Positions 7,394-16,543 of a DNA stretch of 64,000 nucleotides are shown here, one piece after another. Numbering within the stretch: position 1 is the stretch's first letter; every line of letters starts with the position of its first letter. A program made the position numbers and the translations under genes. This DNA comes from Hyphomicrobiales bacterium (GTDB lineage Bacteria; Pseudomonadota; Alphaproteobacteria; Rhizobiales; Beijerinckiaceae). Below the pieces are notes generated by a model. The model was not told the origin of the DNA. It was given only the letters and a program-made list of their open reading frames with translations, and made no database searches. The stretch lies in NCBI GenBank assembly GCA_947455725.1, contig CANGPL010000006.1, positions 1-64,000 on the forward strand. Direction: 5' to 3'.

Positions 7394-8692
7394 TTAATCA
7401 GTGGATTTTCGGCGCTGTAGCGATGTAATTTTTAAAAGTGTGATCCGGTTGCGCGCTTTACGCAGCACTTCAAAACGATAGGTATAGAAGGTGAAAATCT
7501 GTCCCGTATCCGGAATGGTTTGAGCTTCATGAATAACGAGGCCTGCAATGGTTGTGGCCTCTTCATCGGGTAAATCCCAATCCATAGCGCGGTTCAAATC
7601 ACGGATGGGTACAGAGCCATCGACGCGAACCGAACCATCCGGCAATGGCCGCAACCCTTGGACGCGCACATCGTGCTCGTCACGGATATCACCGACAATT
7701 TCTTCCAAAATATCTTCGAGCGTGACCAGACCCATCACTTCGCCATATTCGTCAACAACGAGGGCAAAATGCATTTTTTTCGATAAAAAAGCCTTTAATT
7801 GGTCCTGAAGCGAGTTGGTATCCGGCACAAACCACGGATCAAGGGCGATTTCGCGCACATCGAGATTTGCGGCCTTTCCACCTGCTGCATCATAAGCGCG
7901 CAGTAAATCCTTCGCATGCAACACGCCGATAATGTTGTCGGGCGAGCCTGACCACAGCGGCAGTCGTGTGTGGGGTGAAGAAAGCACTTCACGCACAATC
8001 TCTTCCGGCGGCAAATCGGCCGATATGGTCCGCATTTTGGTGCGATGAACCATAATATCGGAAACTTCGAGCTCCGCGAGATCGAGTAAGCCGCCAAACA
8101 TTTTGCGTGCTTCGGTTTCAACGCTGCCTTCACTATGCAGCAAATCAACCGCACCTCGAAGCTCTTCGGTGGCCGAAAGCACAGCCTCGTTCTCGCCAAT
8201 CTTGAAGCCAAAAGGCCGCAAAATGCCGCGTACAACGGCCTCAATCGCGAGCGTTAAAGGACCAAACAGGGCGACAACGAGCGAAACGGGACGCGCGAGC
8301 AAAAGAGCGGAACGATCCGGCGTCGAAATTGCCATAGTTTTCGGCATTACTTCCGCGAAAATAATGATCAAAATCGACATTACGACAGTGGCGTAAATGG
8401 CGCCTTCCGCCCCGAAAAACTGCACCAAAACGCTGGTCGTGAAGGCTGACGCGCCGATATTCACAATCGAGTTGCCGATCAGCATCGCGCCAATCAGACG
8501 CTCTTTCGCAAGCAGTAATCGGTTAATAATCCCCGCCCGTTCATCGCCCGCGGTTTCAAGCGCATGCATGCGAGCGCGTGAGGCCGCGGTCAGCGCCGTC
8601 TCTGATCCGGAAAAAAAGGCGGACAGCGCAAGACAGACAAGGACAATGCCCAATGCTAGAAAGGGGTCGGTATGAATTTCGACGCTTTCCAT
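7394..8692 (-). CDS. CNNM/CorC-HlyC family membrane protein with CBS domains
   Basis: Integral membrane protein of 432 residues in the family linked to magnesium or cobalt homeostasis. The order is a DUF21/CNNM transmembrane domain (about 10-190, starting LGIVLVCLALSAFFSGSETAL), a CBS pair (about 205-335, with VVDEYGEVMGLVTLEDILEE at its end) and a C-terminal CorC_HlyC domain. Older annotations call such proteins hemolysins, which is poorly supported. Its stop is followed by a terminator. The gene begins 5 bp after the end of aroKB on the same strand, so it is probably co-transcribed with it. The transported ion is not evident from the sequence. Confidence 0.92.
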   Translation of the reverse strand: MESVEIHTDPFLALGIVLVCLALSAFFSGSETALTAASRARMHALETAGDERAGIINRLLLAKERLIGAMLIGNSIVNIGASAFTTSVLVQFFGAEGAIYATVVMSILIIIFAEVMPKTMAISTPDRSALLLARPVSLVVALFGPLTLAIEAVVRGILRPFGFKIGENEAVLSATEELRGAVDLLHSEGSVETEARKMFGGLLDLAELEVSDIMVHRTKMRTISADLPPEEIVREVLSSPHTRLPLWSGSPDNIIGVLHAKDLLRAYDAAGGKAANLDVREIALDPWFVPDTNSLQDQLKAFLSKKMHFALVVDEYGEVMGLVTLEDILEEIVGDIRDEHDVRVQGLRPLPDGSVRVDGSVPIRDLNRAMDWDLPDEEATTIAGLVIHEAQTIPDTGQIFTFYTYRFEVLRKARNRITLLKITSLQRRKSTD

Positions 8693-8697
8693 CGTGC

Positions 8698-10455
8698 TTA
8701 ACCTCTTACCATGTTCAGATGTTCATCAAGATAGGCGCGCACATCATCAGCCGAAACATCCGGCGCGATAAAACTCTCACCGATCCCGCGGGCGAGAATG
8801 AAGGTCAATTTTCCGCGCTTTACTTTTTTATCCTGCGCCATCGCATCCAATATCGCGTTTGAATCGGCATCCCAGCCCAGAATATCGCGAATATGGGTAG
8901 GCAAACCGACCTGCTTAAGATGCGCTTCAATGCGAACGGCATCTTGCCCGTTACAAAGGCCAAGCTTGGTTGAAAAACGGAAAGCGCAGCATAAACCAAT
9001 CGCCACCGCTTCACCATGCACTAGACGCGCGCCGTCATAAGCTACAATGCGTTCAAACGCGTGCGCAAATGTATGCCCAAGGTTCAACAAAGCACGGTCA
9101 CCATCCTCGCGCTCATCACGCATGACGATGGCGGCTTTGGCCTTACACGAGACTTCAATCGCATGAACGCGATCAGGCCCACCGGCAAAAACACCCGTAT
9201 GATGCGCTTCAAGCCAATTAAAGAACGGCGCGTCTGATATCAGCCCGTATTTGACGACTTCGGCGTAACCCGCAGCGAATTCACGTTTCGAAAGCGTGTC
9301 GAGCACATCAACATCCGCCAAAACCAAGCTTGGTTGATGAAAAGCACCGATGAGATTTTTACCGTGTGGAGAATTAACGCCGGTTTTGCCCCCGACAGAT
9401 GAATCGACTTGCGCAAGCAAAGTCGTCGGAATTTGTACAAACCGCATACCGCGGCGGGTGATGGCTGCCGCAAATCCGGCCAAGTCACCAACAACACCGC
9501 CCCCCAACGCCACCACCAAATCACCGCGTTCCATCTTGGCGGATAAAATACCGTCCACCACGCGATCAAGCTCGGCCATGGATTTCGAGCGCTCGCCGGA
9601 CGGCACCTGAATGGCAGCTGTGCGAATTCCCGCTGCTTTCAAACTATCTTCCAATACGGCGAGATGAAGGCCAGCAACCCGATCATCGGTCACAATGGCG
9701 CAGGCGGCACCAGGAGCCAGTGCTGCAATCCGCTCACCGGCCTCCTCTAAAAGATTGCTACCAATGGCAATAACATAGGCTCGCCCCGGCAAATCGACAC
9801 GAACATGGGCTTGGGAGAGAGGCTTAGCGGTCACGAGAGGAACTCCGATACCGAGATGGCGTGAAATAGCGGCGATAATTTCATCGACAATCACATCATG
9901 CGCCACATCGCGCGACTGAACATGCAGATCCGTGAGCGCATAAACGGGATAACGCGTCTCCATCAGGCGTTTAAGCGTTCCCTCTGGATCAGGGTTTTGC
10001 AAAAGTGGCCGGTTCGACCGTTTGCGAACGCGGCGCATCAGCACGTCAAATTCGGCTTTCAGCCAAATAGAAACCCCTTGCTGACTAATCAATTGTCGTG
10101 TCGAATCATTCATATAGGCGCCGCCACCGGTCGCCAAAATCATCGGGCCATCGCTTAAGAGGCGCGCAATAACGCGTTGCTCACCCTGCCGAAATTCTGC
10201 TTCGCCGCGTTTTTCAAAAATTTCCGGGATCGACATACCGGCCGCCCGTTCGATTTCCGTATCCGCATCAAAGAAGGGCAGGCCGAGGCGTTGCGATAGA
10301 CGTTTGCCAACCGAGCTTTTACCCGCGCCCATCATGCCTACAAGAACAATCGAACGCTTTCCTAACGCATTCGAAATTGGCGCCCTTTTTTCGGCCTCGC
10401 GCGCGCCATCGCTCAAGCCGCCAAATGCTTCCACGGTCGTAACTCCATTCGTCAT
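8698..10455 (-). CDS. aroKB: Bifunctional shikimate kinase / 3-dehydroquinate synthase fusion
   Basis: A 585-residue fusion of two enzymes of the shikimate pathway. Residues about 33-205 are a shikimate kinase, with Walker A GMMGAGKS (40-47), the FFDADTEIE segment and the substrate-binding ATGGGA loop near 108-113. Residues about 215-580 are 3-dehydroquinate synthase, with the NAD-binding GGGVVGDLAGF (318-328), PTTLLAQVDSSVGGKTGVN (343-361) and zinc-ligand LNLGHTFAHAFE. In many bacteria aroK and aroB are adjacent but separate. Here there is no internal stop or frameshift, and the two domains are joined by a short linker. A roughly 30-residue N-terminal extension precedes the kinase. The enzymes are steps 5 and 2 of the pathway, so the fusion does not channel consecutive intermediates. 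Confidence 0.95.
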   Translation of the reverse strand: MTNGVTTVEAFGGLSDGAREAEKRAPISNALGKRSIVLVGMMGAGKSSVGKRLSQRLGLPFFDADTEIERAAGMSIPEIFEKRGEAEFRQGEQRVIARLLSDGPMILATGGGAYMNDSTRQLISQQGVSIWLKAEFDVLMRRVRKRSNRPLLQNPDPEGTLKRLMETRYPVYALTDLHVQSRDVAHDVIVDEIIAAISRHLGIGVPLVTAKPLSQAHVRVDLPGRAYVIAIGSNLLEEAGERIAALAPGAACAIVTDDRVAGLHLAVLEDSLKAAGIRTAAIQVPSGERSKSMAELDRVVDGILSAKMERGDLVVALGGGVVGDLAGFAAAITRRGMRFVQIPTTLLAQVDSSVGGKTGVNSPHGKNLIGAFHQPSLVLADVDVLDTLSKREFAAGYAEVVKYGLISDAPFFNWLEAHHTGVFAGGPDRVHAIEVSCKAKAAIVMRDEREDGDRALLNLGHTFAHAFERIVAYDGARLVHGEAVAIGLCCAFRFSTKLGLCNGQDAVRIEAHLKQVGLPTHIRDILGWDADSNAILDAMAQDKKVKRGKLTFILARGIGESFIAPDVSADDVRAYLDEHLNMVRG

Positions 10456-10526
10456 CGCGCATGCTCATAGCATAGCGGCACCGAATCTTGCATCATGGTA
10501 ACGAAAAGAGATTGCAGGTGCTCGTC

Positions 10527-11453
10527 ATGCCAGATGCCATCGATGGTTTTTTAGCCATGCTTGCCGCTGAGCGCGGGGCTGCAAAAAATACGATCGAGGC
10601 CTATCGCCGCGATTTGGAAGGGGCGCAGTCGGTGCTCGAACGCGATGGTGTGGCCCTTATAGACGCCTCAACCGATGATTTGCGCGACTATCTCACCACT
10701 TTAGATCAATCCGGACTCAAAGCATCAACCGCCGCCCGAAAACTCGCCGCGTTGCGGCAGTTTTACCGCTTTCTCTACGCGGAAGGCCAAAGGAGTGATG
10801 ATCCGGCACAGGCCCTTTCAGGCCCGAAACAGGGCCGCCCTTTGCCAAAGACGCTCTCCGTTGCCGATGTCGATCGGCTTTTAACAATTGTGCAGGAAGG
10901 CATTGATGACGCAGACCGGCCTGAGAGCGAGCGTTTTCGGGCAGTGCGCATGGCGGCCTTGCTCGAGCTTTTATACGCAACAGGCTTGCGCGTCTCTGAA
11001 CTTGTTGCGCTGCCAATCAGAGCCGCACGAACGAAAGACCGGCTTTTAGCCGTCAAAGGCAAAGGTGGGCGCGAGCGTCTCTTACCGCTTACGGAAAAAT
11101 CCAAAGAAGCGATGCAGCGTTACGTTGCACTTGGCGAAGGACGATTAAAGGCCTCGCAATGGCTCTTCCCGTCGGACAGCAAAAGCGGTCACATGACGAG
11201 GCAGGCCTTTGCGCGAGATTTAAAAACGCTTGCGGCAGCGGCCGGCATACCAACCCGCCTGATCAGCCCGCACGTGCTACGCCACGCTTTTGCCAGCCAT
11301 TTGCTTCAAAATGGTGCCGATTTACGCGTCGTCCAGCAGCTTTTAGGGCATGCCGATATCTCGACGACGCAGATTTACACCCATCTGCCCGATGAGCGGC
11401 TCAAAAGCCTTGTGCGGGATTTGCATCCTTTGGGGGATAGAGAGAGCGAGTAG
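10527..11453 (+). CDS. xerD: Tyrosine recombinase XerD
   Basis: Resolves chromosome dimers at dif together with XerC, under control of FtsK. The 308-residue protein has the N-terminal SAM-like DNA-binding domain (about 1-90) and the catalytic domain. The tyrosine-recombinase residues are visible: Arg155 (ATGLRVSEL), Lys177, His249 and Arg252 (SPHVLRHAFASHLL), His275 (LLGHADISTTQ) and the nucleophile Tyr284 (IYTHL). The start at 10527 (MPDAIDGFLAMLAAERGAAK) gives the usual N-terminus; in-frame GTG (10518) and ATG (10488) codons upstream are possible. It is divergent from aroKB. The partner XerC and the dif site are not in the window. Confidence 0.93.
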   Translation: MPDAIDGFLAMLAAERGAAKNTIEAYRRDLEGAQSVLERDGVALIDASTDDLRDYLTTLDQSGLKASTAARKLAALRQFYRFLYAEGQRSDDPAQALSGPKQGRPLPKTLSVADVDRLLTIVQEGIDDADRPESERFRAVRMAALLELLYATGLRVSELVALPIRAARTKDRLLAVKGKGGRERLLPLTEKSKEAMQRYVALGEGRLKASQWLFPSDSKSGHMTRQAFARDLKTLAAAAGIPTRLISPHVLRHAFASHLLQNGADLRVVQQLLGHADISTTQIYTHLPDERLKSLVRDLHPLGDRESE

Positions 11454-11487
11454 GGCAATTTTAAAAGCAAAATCAACGCCTTGTCTT

Positions 11488-11638
11488 CCTTCTACTTAAA
11501 GGAGAAGGTGGCCCCCGAACGGGGGTCGGATGAGGTTCTGGAGGTGGCAGTAGGAGGCTGAACCTTGAGGTATCTAAATAACAACCATTAGACCCTCATC
11601 CGGCTGCTTCGCAGCCACCTTCCCCCTCAGGGGGAAGG
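11488..11638. repeat. Dispersed structured repeat, copy 1 (about 151 bp)
   Basis: Multi-hairpin palindromic element between the converging ends of xerD and metW. It is bounded by two CCTTC...GAAGG hairpins. Inside, GAAGGTGGC and CGGATGAGG on the left pair with CCTCATCCG and GCCACCTTC on the right, and each side carries its own hairpin: CCCCC-GAAC-GGGGG (11512-11525) and GGCTGC-TTC-GCAGCC (11602-11616). A second copy lies at 55399-55548 with the same plan. It resembles the RIME/Bru-RS class of intergenic repeats of Rhizobiales, but I cannot assign it to a named family. Confidence 0.9.
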
Positions 11639-11655
11639 AAATCCAACGGCCTGTT

Positions 11656-12291
11656 TTACTTCCCCGACAAAACAAAAACCGCCTGCTCACCAAACAAATT
11701 CCACATCGCGCGTGGCAAACTCATTTCGACTGGCCGTCCGAACCGGTCGAGTGCCGAGGCTTGTTCGATCACGGCGCCCATCTCATCAACCAAATCGATA
11801 AAGTCATTGATCGTGCAGAAATGGATATTTGGCGTCTCGTACCAAGAATAGGAAAGATTTTTCGTAACCGGCATACGGCCTGAGGTGAGGAGTTGCAGGC
11901 GGATTTTCCAATGGCCGAAATTCGGAAAGGACACGATCGCCCGCTGCCCGATCCTTAGCATATGTTCAAGCACCACACGCGGCTGCCGCATCGCCTGAAG
12001 CGTTTGCGACAAGATCACATAATCAAACGAGCCATCGGGGTAATAAACAAGGTCGGTATCGGCATCGCCTTGAATGACCGAAAGTCCTTTCGCGACGCAC
12101 AGATTAACGCCCGATTGCGACAACTCAATACCGCGCGCATCAACGCTGCGCTTTTCGGCAAGCAGGCGCAAAAGCGAGCCATCTCCGCAGCCAACGTCCA
12201 AAACACGCGAGCCAGGTTCGACCATGGAAGCGAGGTTGAGAAGATCGACGCGCGCAAAGGCGGCATCCGCATTGATTTCCAACGGGCTCAT
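11656..12291 (-). CDS. metW: Methionine biosynthesis protein MetW
   Basis: A 211-residue methyltransferase-fold protein with the SAM-binding motif [15 protein letters not shown] near residues 24-38. In alpha- and betaproteobacteria MetW is encoded with MetX and is needed for methionine synthesis; it is thought to assist homoserine acylation. The C-terminal half ([20 protein letters not shown]) matches the family. It overlaps metX by 4 bp (ATGA), showing translational coupling. Its 3' end faces xerD across a structured repeat, which may also act as the transcription boundary because no simple terminator is seen. Confidence 0.95.
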   Translation of the reverse strand: MSPLEINADAAFARVDLLNLASMVEPGSRVLDVGCGDGSLLRLLAEKRSVDARGIELSQSGVNLCVAKGLSVIQGDADTDLVYYPDGSFDYVILSQTLQAMRQPRVVLEHMLRIGQRAIVSFPNFGHWKIRLQLLTSGRMPVTKNLSYSWYETPNIHFCTINDFIDLVDEMGAVIEQASALDRFGRPVEMSLPRAMWNLFGEQAVFVLSGK

Positions 12292-13484
12292 GCCTCGGCC
12301 CTCCGTTTTGGAACAGCCAAGCCACGCGCCCGCGCGGCGGAATCGATAAAACCGCGCGTCGTTTCAAACAGTTCCGGCACATTGAGTAAGAACGCGTCGT
12401 GGCCCTTATCCGTCTCTATTTCGACAAAGGAAACAGATGCGCCAGCGGCGTTCAACGCATGAACAATAGCACGCGAGTCGCGTGTTGGAAAAAGCCAATC
12501 GGACGTAAACGACACGATACAAAACCGCGTTTTCGAGCCCTTAAAAGCACGCGCCAAAACGCCGTCATGATCTTTCGCGAGATCGAAATAATCCATCGCG
12601 CGCGTCAGAAATAAATAGGAATTGGCATCAAACCGCTCGACAAAAGAGCGGCCTTGATAACGCAAATAGGATTCAACTTCGAAATCGGCATCAAACGAAA
12701 AAGTCGGCGCGGAACGATCCTGAAAATTGCGTCCGAATTTACGATGCAAAGCCTGCTCGGAGAGATAGGTAATATGCGCTGCCATACGCGCCACGGCGAG
12801 GCCTTTTTCAGGCCGCGTGCCTTCTTCCAAATAGCGACCCGAATGCCAATCCGGGTCCGCCATCACCGCCTGGCGGCCAACTTCATGAAACGCAATGTTT
12901 TGCGCGGTATGTTTGGCAGCCGTTGCAATCGGCATTGCTGAGAAAACGCGTTCCGGATGGCTTGCAGCCCATTCGAGCACTTGCATACCGCCCATCGAGC
13001 CGCCCGCAACACAAAACAGCGTTTCAATGCCTAAGCGATCCACAAGTCTGGCTTGCGCATTGACCATATCGCGAATGGTCACGACGGGAAAATTGAGCGC
13101 GTAAGGTTTACCGGTCTTGGGATCAAGCGATGCAGGTCCGGTTGTGCCGAGGCACGATCCCAACACATTGGCACAAAGGATAAAAAACCGATCCGTATCA
13201 TAGGGCTTGCCGGGACCGACCATCGTCTCCCACCAGCCCGATTTTCCCGTCACAGGATTGATATTTGCCACATGTTGATCGCCGGTCAGCGCATGACAGA
13301 GCAAAATAGCGTTCGATTTATCGGCATTGAGCGCGCCATAGGCCTGATAGGCAATGGACCAGGGACCAAGGCTCTCGCCGCTTTCAAGCGCCAAAGGCTC
13401 GTCTGGGCCAAAATGGGCAACCAAGCTTGAGGGCTCAATAGCCTCATTGCGCTTATCGGGATCAGCCGCGTGGTGACGGGTCAT
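12288..13484 (-). CDS. metX: Homoserine O-acyltransferase (MetX)
   Basis: Alpha/beta-hydrolase enzyme that acylates homoserine, the first committed step to methionine. At 398 residues it is of normal length. The nucleophile elbow GGSMGG holds Ser163, and the C-terminal Asp ([12 protein letters not shown]) and His (DKGHDAFLL) complete the triad. The oxyanion-region CHALTGDQH is also present near 63-71. Sequence alone does not settle whether acetyl-CoA or succinyl-CoA is used; recent work shows many MetX proteins use succinyl-CoA. It is first in a metX-metW operon. The leader (13485-13576) does not contain a recognisable SAM-II riboswitch. Confidence 0.95.
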   Translation of the reverse strand: MTRHHAADPDKRNEAIEPSSLVAHFGPDEPLALESGESLGPWSIAYQAYGALNADKSNAILLCHALTGDQHVANINPVTGKSGWWETMVGPGKPYDTDRFFILCANVLGSCLGTTGPASLDPKTGKPYALNFPVVTIRDMVNAQARLVDRLGIETLFCVAGGSMGGMQVLEWAASHPERVFSAMPIATAAKHTAQNIAFHEVGRQAVMADPDWHSGRYLEEGTRPEKGLAVARMAAHITYLSEQALHRKFGRNFQDRSAPTFSFDADFEVESYLRYQGRSFVERFDANSYLFLTRAMDYFDLAKDHDGVLARAFKGSKTRFCIVSFTSDWLFPTRDSRAIVHALNAAGASVSFVEIETDKGHDAFLLNVPELFETTRGFIDSAARARGLAVPKRRAEA

Positions 13485-13651
13485 TTAAGTCTGCTTTCAA
13501 TCGGTTACGTTCTATATGTCGAATTTTTAGACCTTAATCAAGAACCATTCGGTATTTTCATAGACGCCCCGCAAGGGTGGGCTTTGCCTTTCTCAAGCGC
13601 GCGTTCTATGACATTTCGCAACTAACGCCCTTCCGAATGTGGACCTTCCCT

Positions 13652-14473
13652 ATGGCCCTGCCCTCACTTTCCGATTTGCGGCAAGAAATCGACCGGATCG
13701 ATGCCTCAATGCACGATCTGTTGATGGAGCGCGGCACCATCATCGATACGCTGATCGAGGTCAAAAAAACCGTCGATTCCGGCTCTGCATTCCGTCCCGG
13801 TCGCGAAGCTTCCATGATGCGGGCGCTGGCTGAGCGTCACCATGGTTTGCTGCCGTTTGATACGGTGGAGAGCATTTGGCGGGTCATTATCTCGACTTTT
13901 ACCTATGTACAGGCGCCCTATGCGGTTCACGCCGATATTTCAGTCGGTGATGCGCCCATGCGGGACACGGCGCGGTTTCATTTTGGCTTTACGGTACCCT
14001 ATCACACGCATGTGACGGCGAGCGATGTCATGACAGCGGTCGGTCAAGCCGCTGGCGATCTCGGCATTTTTGCCGTGACAACACCGGGGCCTTGGTGGCT
14101 TGACCTAATCGGCGAAGGCACACCTAAAATCATTGCGCGCTTGCCTTTTGTCGAGCGGCCCGATCACCCCGCAGGTACGCCGGTCTTCGTGATTTCAAAG
14201 CCATTGGCCGATGCCGCCGTGCGCGAACGCGTGCTTTACACTGCCCAGACAGAGCGATGGCGAGGCGATATTACCCCTACGCTTGCAAAAGACGACATCG
14301 CAATTGAATCGCATTCGACGACAGATAGTCTCTCTTCTTTGTTGATCTCGGCTCCGGGCGCCTTAGACCCCGCTCGCCTTAAATCCACTTTTTCTACCCT
14401 TGGCCTATCGGTTTCTGATCTCTATGAAATAGGCAGCCACGCGCAACGCTTTCATCTCTCCCAACCGGATTAA
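13652..14473 (+). CDS. Chorismate mutase (AroQ domain plus C-terminal extension)
   Basis: Rearranges chorismate to prephenate, feeding tyrosine and phenylalanine synthesis. The AroQ helical domain occupies about residues 4-95 ([20 protein letters not shown], then [23 protein letters not shown]), with the active-site Arg and Lys positions visible. The remaining 175 or so residues form a C-terminal region I do not recognise as a named domain; similar long chorismate mutases occur in Rhizobiales. The ATG at 13652 was chosen because the domain begins at once; ATG and GTG codons further upstream extend the frame. It overlaps hisC by one base (TAATG), placing it first in a chorismate mutase-hisC-tyrA operon. 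Confidence 0.88.
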   Translation: MALPSLSDLRQEIDRIDASMHDLLMERGTIIDTLIEVKKTVDSGSAFRPGREASMMRALAERHHGLLPFDTVESIWRVIISTFTYVQAPYAVHADISVGDAPMRDTARFHFGFTVPYHTHVTASDVMTAVGQAAGDLGIFAVTTPGPWWLDLIGEGTPKIIARLPFVERPDHPAGTPVFVISKPLADAAVRERVLYTAQTERWRGDITPTLAKDDIAIESHSTTDSLSSLLISAPGALDPARLKSTFSTLGLSVSDLYEIGSHAQRFHLSQPD

Positions 14474-15597
14474 TGCCGATGACCACGACCTTAGATCGCC
14501 CTGTTCCCCGCCCCGGCGTGCTCGACATCGAGGCCTATGTGCCCGGCAAAAGCGCCGCCGCTCCCGGCGTCAAAGTCTATAAGCTTTCGTCCAACGAGAC
14601 CCCGCTTGGCGCGTCGCCCGCTGCCATTGCCGCATTCGGCTCGCTGCACGATCGGCTCGAACTCTATCCTGATGGTTCATCGACCCGTTTGCGCGAAGCC
14701 ATCGGCGCGCGCTACGGCCTTGATCCGGCTCGTATTGTCTGCGGTTCCGGCTCTGATGAACTCCTTTCACTGATCACCAGTGCCTATATCGGCCCCGGTG
14801 ACGAAGGTATTTTCACGACACATGGCTTTTTGGTGTATAAAATTGCCATCATGGCCGCTGGTGGCGTGCCTGTCGTGGCGGAAGAAAAAAACCTCACCAC
14901 CGATGTCGATGCCATTTTGGCCAAAGTCACACCACGCACGAAAATCGTCTATCTCGCCAACCCGAATAATCCGACGGGAACCTATATTCCTTTTGATGAA
15001 GTAAAACGCTTGCATGCAGCGCTGCCAAAGCACGTTGTTTTGGTGCTCGATGCGGCCTATGCTGAATATGTCCGCCGCAATGATTACGCCTCTGGCATAG
15101 AGCTTGTCGCGACAAGCGAAAACGTTGTTATGACGCGGACATTTTCAAAAATTTATGGCCTCGCAATGTTGCGCCTTGGTTGGTGCTACGGACCCGTCGG
15201 CATCATCGACGCGTTAAACCGCATTCGTGGCCCGTTCAATGTGAACGGACCCGCATTGGAAGCTGGCATTGCTGCGCTCAATGATGAAGAACATCTCGCA
15301 AAAGCGCTGGCGCACAATGATAAATGGCTGCCATGGCTCACCGCCGAAATTGAAAAACTCGGCATTGGCGTCACACCAAGCGTCGGCAATTTCCTATTGC
15401 TGCATTTCCCAAAAATGCCCGGCAAAACGGCAAAAGATGCCGATGCGTTTTTATCCTCGCATGGTCTCGTGCTACGCGCGGTCGGTGCCTATGGTCTGCC
15501 CGATTGCCTGCGTCTGACGATTGGACCGGAGGAGGCGAACCGCAAGGTCGTTGATACGCTTGCGGCCTTTATGAGTGGGAATTCCGCTCGTGCCTGA
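14473..15597 (+). CDS. hisC: Histidinol-phosphate / aromatic aminotransferase
   Basis: PLP-dependent class I/II aminotransferase of 374 residues. The PLP lysine is Lys226 in [15 protein letters not shown]. Substrate and cofactor motifs include LSSNETPLG near the N-terminus and NPNNPTGTY in the middle. HisC makes histidinol phosphate, but its position between chorismate mutase and tyrA suggests it also transaminates prephenate or aromatic keto acids, as known for HisC paralogues with this neighbourhood. The other his genes of the window are 37 kb away. The ATG at 14473 overlaps the preceding stop, and an ATG two codons later is an alternative start. Confidence 0.93.
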   Translation: MPMTTTLDRPVPRPGVLDIEAYVPGKSAAAPGVKVYKLSSNETPLGASPAAIAAFGSLHDRLELYPDGSSTRLREAIGARYGLDPARIVCGSGSDELLSLITSAYIGPGDEGIFTTHGFLVYKIAIMAAGGVPVVAEEKNLTTDVDAILAKVTPRTKIVYLANPNNPTGTYIPFDEVKRLHAALPKHVVLVLDAAYAEYVRRNDYASGIELVATSENVVMTRTFSKIYGLAMLRLGWCYGPVGIIDALNRIRGPFNVNGPALEAGIAALNDEEHLAKALAHNDKWLPWLTAEIEKLGIGVTPSVGNFLLLHFPKMPGKTAKDADAFLSSHGLVLRAVGAYGLPDCLRLTIGPEEANRKVVDTLAAFMSGNSARA

Positions 15598-16543
15598 TCG
15601 TTTAGGACCACCGCTTACAACGCCTGTTTTTGACCGTCTGGCGCTCATTGGCTTAGGGCTTATCGGCTCATCGCTAGCCCGCGTTGCGCGGCAGAAAAAT
15701 CTTGCGCGCCATATTGTGGCTATTGATGCCTCGGAAGATGTGCGCAGCCGTGTATCCGAGCTCAAACTCGCGGATACAGTTACAGGTGATGTCACTGATG
15801 GCGTACGCAACGCAGACTGCGTGATCTTATGTGTGCCGGTAGGTGCATGCGGTAGCGTCGCAGAAGCGATGCAAGCGGGCCTCAAACAAGGCGCGATTAT
15901 TTCCGATGTTGGCTCGGTCAAAGGCTCAATTGTTGCACAAGTCGAGCCCTATATCCCCGAAGGCGTGCATTTTGTCCCCGCCCATCCCGTTGCTGGTACC
16001 GAACAATCCGGGCCTGATGCGGGCTTTCCGACCCTCTTTCTGAACCGCTGGTGCATTTTAACACCTCCCGAAGGCCAAGACCCTCAAGCCGTCGCCAGGA
16101 CGCGCGCATTCTGGGAGGGTGCAGGTTCAATGGTCGAGGAAATGTCGCCCGCCCACCACGACCTTGTGCTCGCCATCACTAGCCATTTACCGCATTTGAT
16201 TGCCTATAATATTGTGGGCACAGCTGCTGATCTTGAGGCGGTCACGCAATCAGAAGTGATCAAATTCTCAGCCGGTGGCTTTCGCGATTTCACCCGCATT
16301 GCAGCGTCTGATCCGACGATGTGGCGTGATGTGTTTTTGAACAATAAAGACGCCGTTCTCGAAATGCTGGGGCGGTTTACCGAAGACCTCTCCGCGCTCC
16401 AACGCGCGATCCGCTATGGCGATGGCGAGGCGCTCTTTAACCACTTCACGCGCACCCGCGCGATCAGGCGTTCGATTATCGAAATCGGACAGGATTCAGC
16501 CGCGCCCGATTTCGGTCGGCAACCTAAAAACGGCAATCAATAA
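15590..16543 (+). CDS. tyrA: Prephenate/cyclohexadienyl dehydrogenase
   Basis: NAD(P)-dependent dehydrogenase of tyrosine synthesis, acting on prephenate or arogenate. The Rossmann motif [17 protein letters not shown] is near the N-terminus. Other family motifs are [14 protein letters not shown], with the catalytic His, and the helical dimer domain containing [15 protein letters not shown]. The GTG at 15590 overlaps the end of hisC by 8 bp and follows a GTGGGA ribosome-binding-like stretch; an in-frame GTG at 15575 is the alternative. It is the last gene of the chorismate mutase-hisC-tyrA operon. Its end overlaps the convergent DUF2125 gene by 7 bp. No ACT domain is visible. Confidence 0.93.
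   Translation: MPDRLGPPLTTPVFDRLALIGLGLIGSSLARVARQKNLARHIVAIDASEDVRSRVSELKLADTVTGDVTDGVRNADCVILCVPVGACGSVAEAMQAGLKQGAIISDVGSVKGSIVAQVEPYIPEGVHFVPAHPVAGTEQSGPDAGFPTLFLNRWCILTPPEGQDPQAVARTRAFWEGAGSMVEEMSPAHHDLVLAITSHLPHLIAYNIVGTAADLEAVTQSEVIKFSAGGFRDFTRIAASDPTMWRDVFLNNKDAVLEMLGRFTEDLSALQRAIRYGDGEALFNHFTRTRAIRRSIIEIGQDSAAPDFGRQPKNGNQ

Noticed and set aside
10527-11453. Tyrosine recombinase as a phage or island integrase
   Set aside because: Length, motif spacing and the FILA-type N-terminus fit XerD; no attachment repeats, tRNA target or cargo genes are next to it.
13485-13651. SAM-responsive riboswitch upstream of metX
   Set aside because: The minus-strand leader lacks the conserved SAM-II core and any clear pseudoknot.
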